64,000 nucleotides of DNA, taken from NCBI RefSeq assembly GCF_900182815.1, contig NZ_FXUA01000001.1, positions 992,001 to 1,056,000 on the forward strand, read 5' to 3'. Position 1 is the first letter of the stretch, and each line of letters opens with the position of its first letter. Shown piece by piece: positions 27,878 to 37,521 of the stretch. The notes under the pieces were generated by a model. It was not told the DNA's origin and did no database searches. It saw only the letters and a program-made list of their open reading frames with translations. Both the position numbers and the translations under genes were made by a program. The DNA comes from Algoriphagus winogradskyi (GTDB lineage Bacteria; Bacteroidota; Bacteroidia; Cytophagales; Cyclobacteriaceae).

Positions 27878-28615
27878 ATGAAGAAAAATTATATCATCGT
27901 CACAGCATTGGCAGTAATCCTATCTTCATGTTCCAGTGAAAAAACGGTCGAAACTGAGGTAGAAGAAATAACTGTTTCTGAATCTCCAGAAGATGAATGG
28001 GTCGATCTATTTGCAAACAACGACCTCTCCAACTGGCACAAATACAATGGAGAAGATGCCGGCAATGCTTGGAAAATTGAAAATGGTGAAGTCTATCTCG
28101 ACGTAGCGAATATAGACAGAGAAGCGGGAGAAGGTGGAGATCTGGTAAGCAATGAGGAGTACGAGAATTTCCATTTGAAATACGATTGGAAAATCGCTCA
28201 GAATGGTAACAGTGGCCTTATATTTTATGTTCATGAAGCTCCTGAATATAAGAACACCTATAATACTGGCTTAGAAATGCAAATACTGGATAACAACGGC
28301 CATCCTGACGCTAAAATCGTCAGCCATAGGGCTGGAGATCTATATGATCTGATCGTAAGCAGTGAAGAGACCGTGAAGCCCTATGGTGAATGGAACTCAG
28401 CGGAGATTATCTCAAACAATGGTCATCTGGAACTTATTCTAAATGGAACAACTGTGGTGAGCACCACACTATGGACCCCTGAATGGGAAGCTTTGGTCGC
28501 TGATAGCAAATTTAAAAACATGCCTAATTGGGGCACTTTCAAAAAAGGTAAAATAGCACTTCAAGACCATGGAGACTTGGTTCACTTCAAAAATGTGATG
28601 ATCAAAAAGCTATAA
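27878..28615 (+). CDS. DUF1080 lipoprotein (3-keto-glycoside hydrolase/lyase family)
   Basis: Lectin-like jelly-roll protein, 245 aa, with a lipobox (ILSSC). The domain opens with EWVDLFANNDLSNWHKY and contains NGNSGLIFYVHEAP, TGLEMQILDNNGHPDA and the closing KIALQDHGDLVHFKNVMIKKL, all hallmarks of DUF1080. Characterised members cleave 3-keto-glycosides by hydrolysis or elimination. Neighbouring oxidation, isomerase and cytochrome genes fit that role. It is last in the plus-strand operon and followed by a strong terminator. Confidence 0.87.
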   Translation: MKKNYIIVTALAVILSSCSSEKTVETEVEEITVSESPEDEWVDLFANNDLSNWHKYNGEDAGNAWKIENGEVYLDVANIDREAGEGGDLVSNEEYENFHLKYDWKIAQNGNSGLIFYVHEAPEYKNTYNTGLEMQILDNNGHPDAKIVSHRAGDLYDLIVSSEETVKPYGEWNSAEIISNNGHLELILNGTTVVSTTLWTPEWEALVADSKFKNMPNWGTFKKGKIALQDHGDLVHFKNVMIKKL

Positions 28616-28618
28616 AGT

Positions 28619-28645
28619 AAAAAGCCTCCTATCGGAGGCTTTTTT
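28619..28645. terminator. Bidirectional terminator after the DUF1080 gene
   Basis: GCCTCC (28624-28629), loop TATC and GGAGGC (28634-28639) are flanked by an A-run and a T-run. It serves the DUF1080 operon and the convergent TPR-SH3 gene. Confidence 0.87.
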
Positions 28646-28649
28646 CATA

Positions 28650-29375
28650 TTACAATCTCGTAACATTCTCTTTTTTGATGTAGGCATGTTTGTCTTTCCA
28701 TTCTACTTCATACCAGATATCCTTTGAAGATTTGATTCTCACACGATGTCCTGGCTCCACCATATCGACTAATTCTCCGCCCGCTGAAGGCTTAGAGACA
28801 ATAAAGGTAGGGCTACTTGTAACAAGCCCTGTCCGAGGCCCATTTAGGAAATTATTAGCACCGAAGATCAGAATGATAAGTAAGATCGTTGGCCAAAACG
28901 TTTGAGTTTTATCAGATTTTCTCCCTGTCACCCAACTTGTAACTATTGAAAAAACAAGAAATACCGCTAGCACTCCTACCATATAATCTTGGTATTCAGT
29001 AAGGAAAATCATAAACCTTTGACCATCGCTGACCTCATATCCAACCAAAGTACTTTGTCCAGTAAGACTTTTGATTTTAGATATGGCTTGAGGGTTTGGA
29101 TCTAGGTCATAATATTTACTCAGGTAAAGAGTAGCTCGTTCGTTGTCACCAATTCCTTCGGCTATGAAGGCCATTTTCAACAACATTGCGGGTGAATAAA
29201 TCCCGGATTGGAAGTTAGAATCGTAAATTTCCATCGCTTCCTTGTAGCTTCTGGAATTAAACAAAGAATCTGCTTTTTCCAGCGCAATTACATCTGCTTG
29301 ACAATGAATACTTTGTAGAGATATCGATAAAAATATCAAAAGTTTTGTGAGAAAGATTGATTTCACGTTTGGCAT
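28650..29375 (-). CDS. TPR and SH3-domain membrane protein (BatE-like)
   Basis: A 241-residue envelope protein: signal peptide or anchor (about 8-25), two TPR-like helical repeats (ADSLFNSRSYKEAMEIYD and MAFIAEGIGDNERATLYLSK, about 32-95), two membrane helices (about 128-150 and 160-176), and a C-terminal bacterial SH3 domain (VSKPSAGGELVDMVEPGHRV, then WYEVEWKDKHAYIKKENV). The order resembles BatE of the Bacteroidota Bat/MoxR operon, but no other Bat genes are present. A ligand or peptidoglycan-binding role for SH3 is inferred. Confidence 0.7.
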   Translation of the reverse strand: MPNVKSIFLTKLLIFLSISLQSIHCQADVIALEKADSLFNSRSYKEAMEIYDSNFQSGIYSPAMLLKMAFIAEGIGDNERATLYLSKYYDLDPNPQAISKIKSLTGQSTLVGYEVSDGQRFMIFLTEYQDYMVGVLAVFLVFSIVTSWVTGRKSDKTQTFWPTILLIILIFGANNFLNGPRTGLVTSSPTFIVSKPSAGGELVDMVEPGHRVRIKSSKDIWYEVEWKDKHAYIKKENVTRL

Positions 29376-29509
29376 TTAAAATTTGTCCCCTTATTTTTGC
29401 AGTCCAATTACGACAATGATCTGGCAAAAAGCAAGGCCAAGAAGTCAATTTGAAAGGTTTTAAGTCACCATTTGGTGGTTAAATTTTCTGAAAATTTTCA
29501 GGGAAATAT

Positions 29510-29582
29510 GATTCCGTAGCTCAGCTGGTAGAGCAATACACTTTTAATGTATGGGTCCTGGGTTCGAGCCCCAGCGGGATCA
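29510..29582 (+). tRNA. tRNA-Lys (TTT), copy 1
   Basis: Full cloverleaf: acceptor GATTCCG/CGGGATC with discriminator A, D-arm GCTC...GAGC, anticodon stem ATACA/TGTAT with loop CTTTTAA (anticodon TTT), and T-arm CTGGG TTCGAGC CCCAG. CCA is not encoded. First of a four-tRNA cluster; identical to the copy at 29860. Confidence 0.96.
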
Positions 29583-29649
29583 CTTGATGATATCAAAGAA
29601 ATTTGATAAAATCGCAGCTTTAACTTACAAGGAGTTAAAAAGAAAGTTT

Positions 29650-29723
29650 CGGGGTGTAGCGTAGCCCGGTATCGCGCCACATTTGGGATGTGGAGGTCGT
29701 AGGTTCGAATCCTGCCACCCCGA
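29650..29723 (+). tRNA. tRNA-Pro (TGG)
   Basis: Acceptor CGGGGTG/CACCCCG with discriminator A, anticodon stem CCACA/TGTGG around loop TTTGGGA (anticodon TGG), and T-arm GTAGG TTCGAAT CCTGC. CCA is not encoded. Confidence 0.95.
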
Positions 29724-29736
29724 CTTTATTTATCCA

Positions 29737-29810
29737 GGTCCTGTAGCTCAACTGGATAGAGCAACTGCCTTCTAAGCAGTAGGTTTCAGGTTCGAGTCCT
29801 GACAGGATCA
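29737..29810 (+). tRNA. tRNA-Arg (TCT)
   Basis: Acceptor GGTCCTG/CAGGATC with one G-T pair and discriminator A, anticodon stem ACTGC/GCAGT around loop CTTCTAA (anticodon TCT), and T-arm TCAGG TTCGAGT CCTGA. Fourteen bases after the proline tRNA. Confidence 0.95.
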
Positions 29811-29818
29811 CTCTCGAA

Positions 29819-29845
29819 AGCGGAATTACGTTCCGCTTTTTATTT
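29819..29845 (+). terminator. Terminator within the tRNA cluster
   Basis: AGCGGAA, five-base loop and TTCCGCT are followed by a T-rich tail. It separates the Lys-Pro-Arg transcript from the second lysine tRNA. Confidence 0.8.
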
Positions 29846-29859
29846 TATTATTAAGTACC

Positions 29860-29932
29860 GATTCCGTAGCTCAGCTGGTAGAGCAATACACTTTTAATGT
29901 ATGGGTCCTGGGTTCGAGCCCCAGCGGGATCA
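29860..29932 (+). tRNA. tRNA-Lys (TTT), copy 2
   Basis: Base-for-base identical to the copy at 29510-29582, 350 bases away, anticodon TTT. It has its own downstream terminator and, given the terminator before it, perhaps its own promoter. Confidence 0.96.
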
Positions 29933-29934
29933 CA

Positions 29935-29966
29935 AAAAAGCAGACTAGAAATGGTCTGCTTTTCTT
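29935..29966 (+). terminator. Terminator after second tRNA-Lys
   Basis: AAAAGCAGAC, eight-base loop and GTCTGCTTTT are followed by T-rich sequence, directly after the tRNA discriminator base. Confidence 0.85.
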
Positions 29967-30308
29967 ATTTTTAGCCTATCTTTTTATCCTAAGGCTTGCA
30001 GTACTACCTTTTTTTCCTAAAGCATAAACAATTCAGCAACTCACTAAGTTGAATTTCAGTAGATTAACACCCCACCTACCGAATACTCCTATTATTTTCG
30101 TAAGTTTTTAGCTCCAACTTTCATCAAATACATTATACTAGCTATACCTCACGTTTAATATTCGGTGAAATAGGAAGGTTTCATTAAGATTTCAGCCATT
30201 TTAAATAGGTAGTGGTGAATTATCCCATTCCACCAATTTGCTTACCTATTACTAGCTGCAAATTATTTTGTAGCTTATTTATTGAAGACAAATTTACCCT
30301 TAGCACTT
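29967..30308. other. Intergenic region with inverted repeat upstream of the PAS/GAF gene
   Basis: About 340 bases without a gene. It contains an imperfect palindrome at 30204-30250: outer arms AATAGGTA / TACCTATT (8 bp) and inner arms TGGTG / CACCA, centred about 80 bases before the PAS-GAF start. This could be an operator or mRNA hairpin. Nothing else was recognised. Confidence 0.45.
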
Positions 30309-31796
30309 ATGAACAATAACCCTGACCAATTGTATGCATTTCTGCGATCCATGGGTGACTTTGTGTGGGAAGCTGATATAGATATGCGGCAAATAAACTT
30401 CAATAGAAATGAAGGGACACACGTTTTAGGTTTTTCGCTTGAAAAATGGGCAGAATCTCCTGGTTTCTGGGAAAGCCGCATACATCCAGACGATATTGGT
30501 GTAGTTTTTCAATACCGTAACTTAAGAAACAACCCAGGCATCATTCATTCATTTGAGTATCGTATGATCAGTGAAGATGGGAATATTAAGTGGGTAAAGG
30601 ATTCGGTCGCCTTCACACATGAGGAAGGCAGACTCCCTGTTCTTAGTGGTATAATGAAGGAGACCACTAACTATCAAAGACTAATTGCCATGGAAGAGTT
30701 GGAAAAAAATGTTTTTCGACTTTACATAGATAATTCCCTCAATGATCTTCTTCTTAGTTACCTCAAAGGATTAGAAACTTTGTTTCCGCAGATGCATTGT
30801 TCGGTAATGAAAATTAAAAACGGGCATTTATACGACGGTATTGCTCCTTCTTTACCTGAAGACTATATGAAGGCAATTGAGAATCAACTGATCGGTGAGA
30901 ATGTTGGGTCATGTGGTTCAGCAGCAGCTTTAAAAAAGCAGGTAATAGTTTCCGATATTTCCACCGACCCTAAGTGGGCTAATTACAGGGAGGCAGCTTT
31001 AATTCACGGATTAAAATCCTGCTGGTCAAACCCGGTCATCAGTACTGAAGGCGAGGTGATGGCCACCCTAGCAATGTACTATCATGAGCCTAAAACGCCC
31101 ACCGTCGACGAACTCCAGGTGATGGAACGCGTGACAGCCTTGTTGCAGATCATTTTAGAGAATAGACAAAAATCAGAAATTATTAGAGAATCCAATTTGC
31201 TCATGCTTCAAAGTCAGGAGTTGGCACATTTTGGTAACTGGAATTGGGATATTGAACACAATATTGTGACATGGTCACCAGCCCTGTACTCCATCTACGG
31301 ATTGAACAGACATGAATTCAAAGCCACCTTTGAGGGATACCTTGAATTACTCCACCCTGATGATCGTCCCATGGTTCGTGGGATAATTGAGCATGTATTG
31401 AAAACCGGAGAAGATAGCGAATTTGAAGAAAGGATAATCCGCCCAAATGGAGAGGAAAGATATCTCCGTTCCTGGGCAAAGCAAAAATTGGATCAGAATG
31501 GTAAAGTAATTGGTTTGATTGGGGCTTGCTTAGACAACACGGAAAAGGTCAAAAGTATGATGTCTATTAAGCAACAAAACAAAAAATTTAGAGACATAGC
31601 ATGGTTACAATCTCATGTTATCCGTGCCCCTCTGGCCCGTATCATGGGGCTTGTAAACTTGATCAAAAACACCCCAACTGATGAATTGAAGCAAGGTGAA
31701 TTATTGGATTTCTTATTAGATTCCGCAAACGAGTTGGATGATCAAATCAGGGTCATTTCACAAAAGGCTGAGATTAGGGATACTGATGAGGAATGA
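30309..31796 (+). CDS. PAS-GAF-PAS protein with histidine box but no kinase ATPase domain
   Basis: A 495-residue soluble signalling protein. An N-terminal PAS/PAC unit (about 8-120, MGDFVWEADIDMRQINFNR) is followed by a GAF domain (about 135-295, GENVGSCGSAAALKKQVIVS), a PAS_3 domain (about 300-425, FGNWNWDIEHNIVTWSPALY), and a short helical C-terminus with the histidine box WLQSHVIRAPLARIMGLVNL. It stops about 60 residues later, so no HATPase domain is encoded. The frame begins at a TTG, but I use the ATG at 30309. It may dimerise with or feed another kinase. No regulator gene is adjacent. Confidence 0.8.
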   Translation: MNNNPDQLYAFLRSMGDFVWEADIDMRQINFNRNEGTHVLGFSLEKWAESPGFWESRIHPDDIGVVFQYRNLRNNPGIIHSFEYRMISEDGNIKWVKDSVAFTHEEGRLPVLSGIMKETTNYQRLIAMEELEKNVFRLYIDNSLNDLLLSYLKGLETLFPQMHCSVMKIKNGHLYDGIAPSLPEDYMKAIENQLIGENVGSCGSAAALKKQVIVSDISTDPKWANYREAALIHGLKSCWSNPVISTEGEVMATLAMYYHEPKTPTVDELQVMERVTALLQIILENRQKSEIIRESNLLMLQSQELAHFGNWNWDIEHNIVTWSPALYSIYGLNRHEFKATFEGYLELLHPDDRPMVRGIIEHVLKTGEDSEFEERIIRPNGEERYLRSWAKQKLDQNGKVIGLIGACLDNTEKVKSMMSIKQQNKKFRDIAWLQSHVIRAPLARIMGLVNLIKNTPTDELKQGELLDFLLDSANELDDQIRVISQKAEIRDTDEE

Positions 31797-32052
31797 AAGG
31801 CTCTGGTGCAAAAGTTTCACTGAGCTAAAATTTATTGTTCGTCTAATAAAATGAGCAGACACTCATCTAAAAGTCGTTATCAAATCCACTTTAAGAATAA
31901 CAAGGTTTAATCATAAAGAATCAGAGTGACCTAAAGAATACAGACTTGGAACGGTTTGCTGTTCTTTTGTCAAGGCATAATACACCATAAGAGACAATTG
32001 CATTCATCCAATATCGCTTGCGATTCCACCGAAATATGCTGATTGTTGGAAC

Positions 32053-34611
32053 ATGAAAAACCTCCTGCTACTTTGTGGTATTGCATTGCTATTTGCTTCC
32101 TGTGAAAAACTTGTTTCAGACAAGCATTTCTACGACCCCGGAATCTCATCTGAGTTAGCCCAATTCCGAAAACAACAAGTATCAGACATTCATTACGACT
32201 TGACTTTTGAAATTCCTGCGGAAAAGTCGGCCACAATTCCATCGAGTTTGTTATTGGAAGTTGAAATCTCTGATCTTTCACATCCATTGATTCTAGATTT
32301 CAACGAGGAATCTTCTCATCTGCTTTCTCTCGAGGTAAATGGAATGGAAACAGAGATCGATCATAGGGACCAACACTTGGTTATCCCTAAGGAATCACTG
32401 ACAAAAGGAAGCAATGCTATCGCCATAAAATTTATAGCAGGCGAGCTATCGCTCAATAGAAATGACGACTTCCTTTATACCCTATTAGTTCCAGAGCGAG
32501 CCAGCACGCTTTTCCCTTGTTTTGATCAGCCAAATTTAAAGGCAAACTACTCGCTGACGATTACTGCTCCCAAAGACTGGAAAGTCTTGGCAGGAGCGCC
32601 AGAAAAAGCTTCTGAGGAAAATGGTGAGTTTGTCACTCATCGCTTTTCTAAGTCTGACTTAATGAGCACGTATCTGTTTTCCTTTGTAGCAGGCAAATTT
32701 GAAGAGGCAAGGTCAGATTCAGATTTTCCTCAAACCATGCTTTACCGGGAAACGAATCCTGATAAAATTGAAGCCAGCATTCCCGAACTCTTTACTTTAC
32801 ATCAAAAAGCAAAGGAATTCTTAGAAGCATATACCGCCTACCCTTTCCCATTTCAGAAGCTTGATTTTGCCACTATTCCTATTTTTCAATATGGCGGAAT
32901 GGAGCATGTTGGGGCAATTCAATACCGGGAGTCCTCACTTTTCTTGGATGAAAATGCTACTGACTCGGAGCTATTGAGCCGGGCAAAGTTGATTGGCCAT
33001 GAGACTGCACACATGTGGTTTGGTGATTTGGTGACTATGGATTGGTTTGAGGATGTTTGGATGAAGGAGGTTTTTGCAAATTTCATGGCTGGCAAACTTG
33101 TCAACCCCACCTACCCTAACATCAATCACGAGCTTTCATTTCTAACCAACCACTATCCTTCTGCCTATGGAGAAGACCGTACGAAAGGAACCAACCCAAT
33201 TAAGCAAAAATTAGCCAACCTGAAGGACGCTGGCTCACTTTATGGCAGCATTATCTATGACAAGGCTCCGATCATGATGCGACAGCTGGAAACGGCTATG
33301 GGAGAAGCTGCCTTTCAGAAAGGCATTCAGAAATACATCAAAACCTTTGCTCATGGAAATGCCGATTGGAATGATCTCGTGGAGATTCTGGATGCAAACA
33401 CAGAATTGGATCTTCAGCAATGGAGTGAAGTCTGGGTAAACCAATCCGGAAGACCTATCCTTTCTGATAAAATCGAGCTCGCAAAAGATGGGACAATCAG
33501 CTCTTTTGTAATTACACAAAACGCAGAGGATGGTTCAGACAAAATCTGGCCTCAGCTTTTTGATATCACCTTTTTTTACCCAGAGGAGAGTAAAACCTTT
33601 TCGGTTTCTATGATAGAAAAAACTCTGGATTTGAAAGAAGCAATAGGTGCAAAACAACCTTCAGCTATTCTTTACAATAGCAATGGTTTAGGTTATGGGG
33701 TTTTTCCTTTGGATCAGGCTTCTCTGTCTCATATCCCTTCGCTCACCGATGAAGTGATGCGCGGACAGTCCTACATCAACTTATTTGAGAACACACTTTC
33801 AGGAAACATCGAGCCAATGTTGGCTTTTGAGACTTTTCAAAAGGGAATTGAACTTGAAGAAAATGAAATACTTGCAAGATTGATTTCTGGGGAACTCAGC
33901 GCTATTTTCTGGAAATACCTCAATGATGATCAGCGGGCACAAGTCCTTCCAGGTTTGGAAAGCCAACTTTGGACTCAATTGCAAAAGGACCTTACTACCA
34001 ATCTGAAGAAAACAATCTTCTCGCTTTACAGCGGGATCGCTTATTCAACGATTGGTCAGGATCGCTTGTATTCAGTTTGGAAGAAAGAAGTGGAGATCAA
34101 AGACCTAAAACTCAACCCAGACAATTTCACCAGTTTGGCAATGACTTTAGCGCTTTATGGTCACCCAAAAGCAAATGAAATTTTAACTGAAGAACGATCC
34201 AGAATCAGCAATCAAGATAAACTCGACCGCTTTGACTTTCTTCTCCCAGCTTTATCACAAAATGTATCTGAAAGAGACACTTTCTTTGAATCATTTAAAG
34301 AAGCTGACAATCGGGAAAAAGAATCCTGGGTATTATCGGCTTGTGGCTATATTCACCATCCGCTGAATCAGAATTCAGCAATCAAGCACCTTCCGCTCGC
34401 TTTGGACTTATTGGAAGACATTCAGAAGACTGGAGACATCTTTTTCCCAAAGAGATGGATGTCGGTTACTGCTGGGCAATACACCTCGCCTGAGGCTGCT
34501 AAAATCGTCTCTGGGTTTTTAGATAAAAACCCAGACTACAACCCAATCCTGAAAAGCAAAATTTTGCAGGCCACGGATGATTTGATGCGTGCTCAAGAAA
34601 TAAAGCAGTAA
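32053..34611 (+). CDS. M1 family aminopeptidase, lipoprotein
   Basis: Zinc metallo-aminopeptidase, 852 aa, with a lipobox (ALLFASC, Cys17). The substrate-binding motif is GGMEHVGAIQYRES (variant of GAMEN). The zinc site is HETAH (316-320) in GHETAHMWFGDLVTMDWFED, with the third ligand Glu in WMKEVFANFMAG. A catalytic Tyr candidate is in SLYGSIIYDKAP. The ERAP-like C-terminal helical domain (about 520-852) is present. It ends flush with the convergent LON-like gene: the two stops are adjacent with no spacer. Probable role is envelope peptide trimming. Confidence 0.9.
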   Translation: MKNLLLLCGIALLFASCEKLVSDKHFYDPGISSELAQFRKQQVSDIHYDLTFEIPAEKSATIPSSLLLEVEISDLSHPLILDFNEESSHLLSLEVNGMETEIDHRDQHLVIPKESLTKGSNAIAIKFIAGELSLNRNDDFLYTLLVPERASTLFPCFDQPNLKANYSLTITAPKDWKVLAGAPEKASEENGEFVTHRFSKSDLMSTYLFSFVAGKFEEARSDSDFPQTMLYRETNPDKIEASIPELFTLHQKAKEFLEAYTAYPFPFQKLDFATIPIFQYGGMEHVGAIQYRESSLFLDENATDSELLSRAKLIGHETAHMWFGDLVTMDWFEDVWMKEVFANFMAGKLVNPTYPNINHELSFLTNHYPSAYGEDRTKGTNPIKQKLANLKDAGSLYGSIIYDKAPIMMRQLETAMGEAAFQKGIQKYIKTFAHGNADWNDLVEILDANTELDLQQWSEVWVNQSGRPILSDKIELAKDGTISSFVITQNAEDGSDKIWPQLFDITFFYPEESKTFSVSMIEKTLDLKEAIGAKQPSAILYNSNGLGYGVFPLDQASLSHIPSLTDEVMRGQSYINLFENTLSGNIEPMLAFETFQKGIELEENEILARLISGELSAIFWKYLNDDQRAQVLPGLESQLWTQLQKDLTTNLKKTIFSLYSGIAYSTIGQDRLYSVWKKEVEIKDLKLNPDNFTSLAMTLALYGHPKANEILTEERSRISNQDKLDRFDFLLPALSQNVSERDTFFESFKEADNREKESWVLSACGYIHHPLNQNSAIKHLPLALDLLEDIQKTGDIFFPKRWMSVTAGQYTSPEAAKIVSGFLDKNPDYNPILKSKILQATDDLMRAQEIKQ

Positions 34612-35232
34612 TTAGAAATCCAATGGATCAAGGTGCTTAAAATGTCCATTTTGTTTGATCTTCTCTTTGGCTTGCTCAGCCGCTTTTAGAGCCGGTATAA
34701 TTCTCTTAAAGTGCTTAATTAGAAACTCTGTTCGTTCAGCTTCCGAAGGAAGTTTGATAAGTTCTAATTCCTCCTCCAGTTTGAGACCGATTTTATGAGA
34801 AAAAGAAAATGAATCTACGTCTGCAGGATTAAAGCTCACATCGTAATGCAGTAAATGAAGCATTTCCCTGAGATAAAAAATATACTCATGATGCAAAAAG
34901 TCCGGGACCCTGAGATCATCTTCCAGCCACTCGATAGCACCTGCGGCATATCCTTTATTAGGTGAAGGATTGTCAAAGGTTGCAATTTTAAAAACACGCT
35001 GGCCTATTGTTTTAATATCCATTCTACCATCTTCATATCTGGTATGAATTTCATCCAACTTCACTTCAGTGCCATATCCGGAAAGCTGATCAATGAAAGT
35101 ACAAACCCCAAAAGTCAAACCACCTTCCTCTACATCTTTTATGAGCTCTTTATACCGAGGCTCAAATATGTGAAGGTTCAGTTCTTCTCCTGGAAATACT
35201 ACCAGTTTCAATGGAAAAAAAGGAAGGATCAT
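34612..35232 (-). CDS. LON peptidase substrate-binding domain protein
   Basis: A 206-residue protein that is only the N-terminal domain of Lon protease (PUA-like fold). FFPLKLVVFPGEELNLHIFEPRYKELI is the signature opening, followed by GLTFGVC and GQRVFKIATFDNPSPNKGYAAG, with a helical C-terminal part. No AAA+ ATPase or Ser-Lys dyad is present. Stand-alone forms are common and of unknown role. It lies downstream of gapA behind a terminator and converges on the M1 peptidase gene. Confidence 0.83.
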   Translation of the reverse strand: MILPFFPLKLVVFPGEELNLHIFEPRYKELIKDVEEGGLTFGVCTFIDQLSGYGTEVKLDEIHTRYEDGRMDIKTIGQRVFKIATFDNPSPNKGYAAGAIEWLEDDLRVPDFLHHEYIFYLREMLHLLHYDVSFNPADVDSFSFSHKIGLKLEEELELIKLPSEAERTEFLIKHFKRIIPALKAAEQAKEKIKQNGHFKHLDPLDF

Positions 35233-35288
35233 AGAAGTGCTTTTTTAATACAACGTGATTAGCCCCATTTTTTGTTTTCCTCGAAAAT

Positions 35289-35317
35289 GAAAAAAGCCGA
35301 TCCTAAGATCGGCTTTC
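35289..35317 (-). terminator. Terminator after gapA
   Basis: GCCGATC (35296-35302), loop CTAA and GATCGGC (35307-35313) are flanked by an A-run on the left, i.e. a T-run on the minus strand. Separates gapA from the LON-like gene. Confidence 0.82.
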
Positions 35318-35343
35318 ATGTATATTTTGAGAATTACTTCTCC

Positions 35344-36390
<1,047 letters not shown>

Positions 36391-36596
36391 TTAGCGGGTA
36401 TGCCACTTTTGGCTAAAAATCCCTGAGGGATGGCTAAGTTATTACATTTATTTGGCTAGCCCAAACTATCTGTTGAGGCTCGTCAAATCTTCTTGTATTC
36501 AATCGATTTCGAAGAAAAATAATTCCATAAAAATTTTGAAAAAATCAGTTTTACAATGCTTTTGCCTATTTTGAAGCCTTACTTAAGCAATTTTTA

Positions 36597-37469
36597 ATGT
36601 TTGAAAAAGCAATTCTCGAAACTGCCGGCTACACCCGGGCGATTCATTCTATCTCCAGAAATTTTGGAAGTACTCAAATTGAAAGAGGTGCGGCTACGCT
36701 ATTTTTTGTAAACCAAGAAGGCTATGCACTGACTTGCAAGCATGTCGCTCAGTGGCTATCTCAAGCAGATCAAATCAACCAGAAGTATAACAACTATTTA
36801 CAGCAAGGCAAAGATCTTAGCGGGGGACAACGTTCGGCTTTAGCCAAAAAACTAGGCTTAAAACCCGATGCTACTTCCGAGATGCGGGTAACCTTTGTAG
36901 ACTGTGTGGATCAGATCAAAAACATGAGATTTTTTATCCACCCAGAATATGACCTGGCTTTGATCAAGTTTGAAGGTTTTGAGAAAACGCTATTCACCAA
37001 TGTTCCAAAATTCAAGAAAGATCATTCCGAAATCAATCCCGGAGCGATGTTGTGCAGACTTGGTTTTCCTTTTCCTGAGTTTTCAAACTATCAGCTAAAC
37101 ACCCAAAAGCAATCTCTTGAATGGACAAGCACTGGAGCGATGCGCTCTCCCCGATTCCCAATCGAAGGAATGCTCACTCGCTTTCTCGGAGATAAAAAAG
37201 GAAAAGTCTATGGGATGGAAATGAGTACGCCTGGACTAAGAGGACAAAGTGGCGGCCCATTATTTGATGCCAGCGGCAAGGTATGTGGCATGCAAAGCCG
37301 TACCAAGCATTTACACCTAGGATTTGATATCGAGGAAAAAGCAATTATTGCCCACGGCAAAGCAAAAAAGGTGAATGATTACGCATTTATCCATCTGGGT
37401 GAATGCATTCACGTTTCGGTGATTAAGGAATTTATGCGAGCGAATAATGTGAGTTTTGAGGAAGAATAG
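36597..37469 (+). CDS. Cytoplasmic trypsin-like serine protease
   Basis: S1-fold protease, 290 aa. The triad is complete: H49 in ALTCKHVAQW, D119 in EYDLALIKF and S218 in GLRGQSGGPLFD. There is no signal peptide, membrane helix or PDZ domain, so it is predicted cytosolic, unlike HtrA/DegP proteins. An inserted helical segment (about 53-95, rich in Gln/Lys) follows the His. The final 55 residues are extra and unassigned. It converges on the GTPase/zinc-finger/HNH operon. Proteases of this type occur in some defence loci, but a link here is speculative. Its base composition looks host-like. Confidence 0.82.
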   Translation: MFEKAILETAGYTRAIHSISRNFGSTQIERGAATLFFVNQEGYALTCKHVAQWLSQADQINQKYNNYLQQGKDLSGGQRSALAKKLGLKPDATSEMRVTFVDCVDQIKNMRFFIHPEYDLALIKFEGFEKTLFTNVPKFKKDHSEINPGAMLCRLGFPFPEFSNYQLNTQKQSLEWTSTGAMRSPRFPIEGMLTRFLGDKKGKVYGMEMSTPGLRGQSGGPLFDASGKVCGMQSRTKHLHLGFDIEEKAIIAHGKAKKVNDYAFIHLGECIHVSVIKEFMRANNVSFEEE

Positions 37470-37521
37470 GCGAATTCGGGTTTCGGAATTTTGATTTCGG
37501 GTTATGTGTTAAACAAAAAAA

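Noticed and set aside
29510..29932. Identical tRNA-Lys copies as att sites of an integrated element
   Set aside because: Only two other tRNAs and a terminator lie between them; there is no integrase or cargo.
30282..30308. TTG-started N-terminal extension of the PAS-GAF protein
   Set aside because: The extra nine codons have no conserved features, and an ATG follows immediately before the PAS domain.
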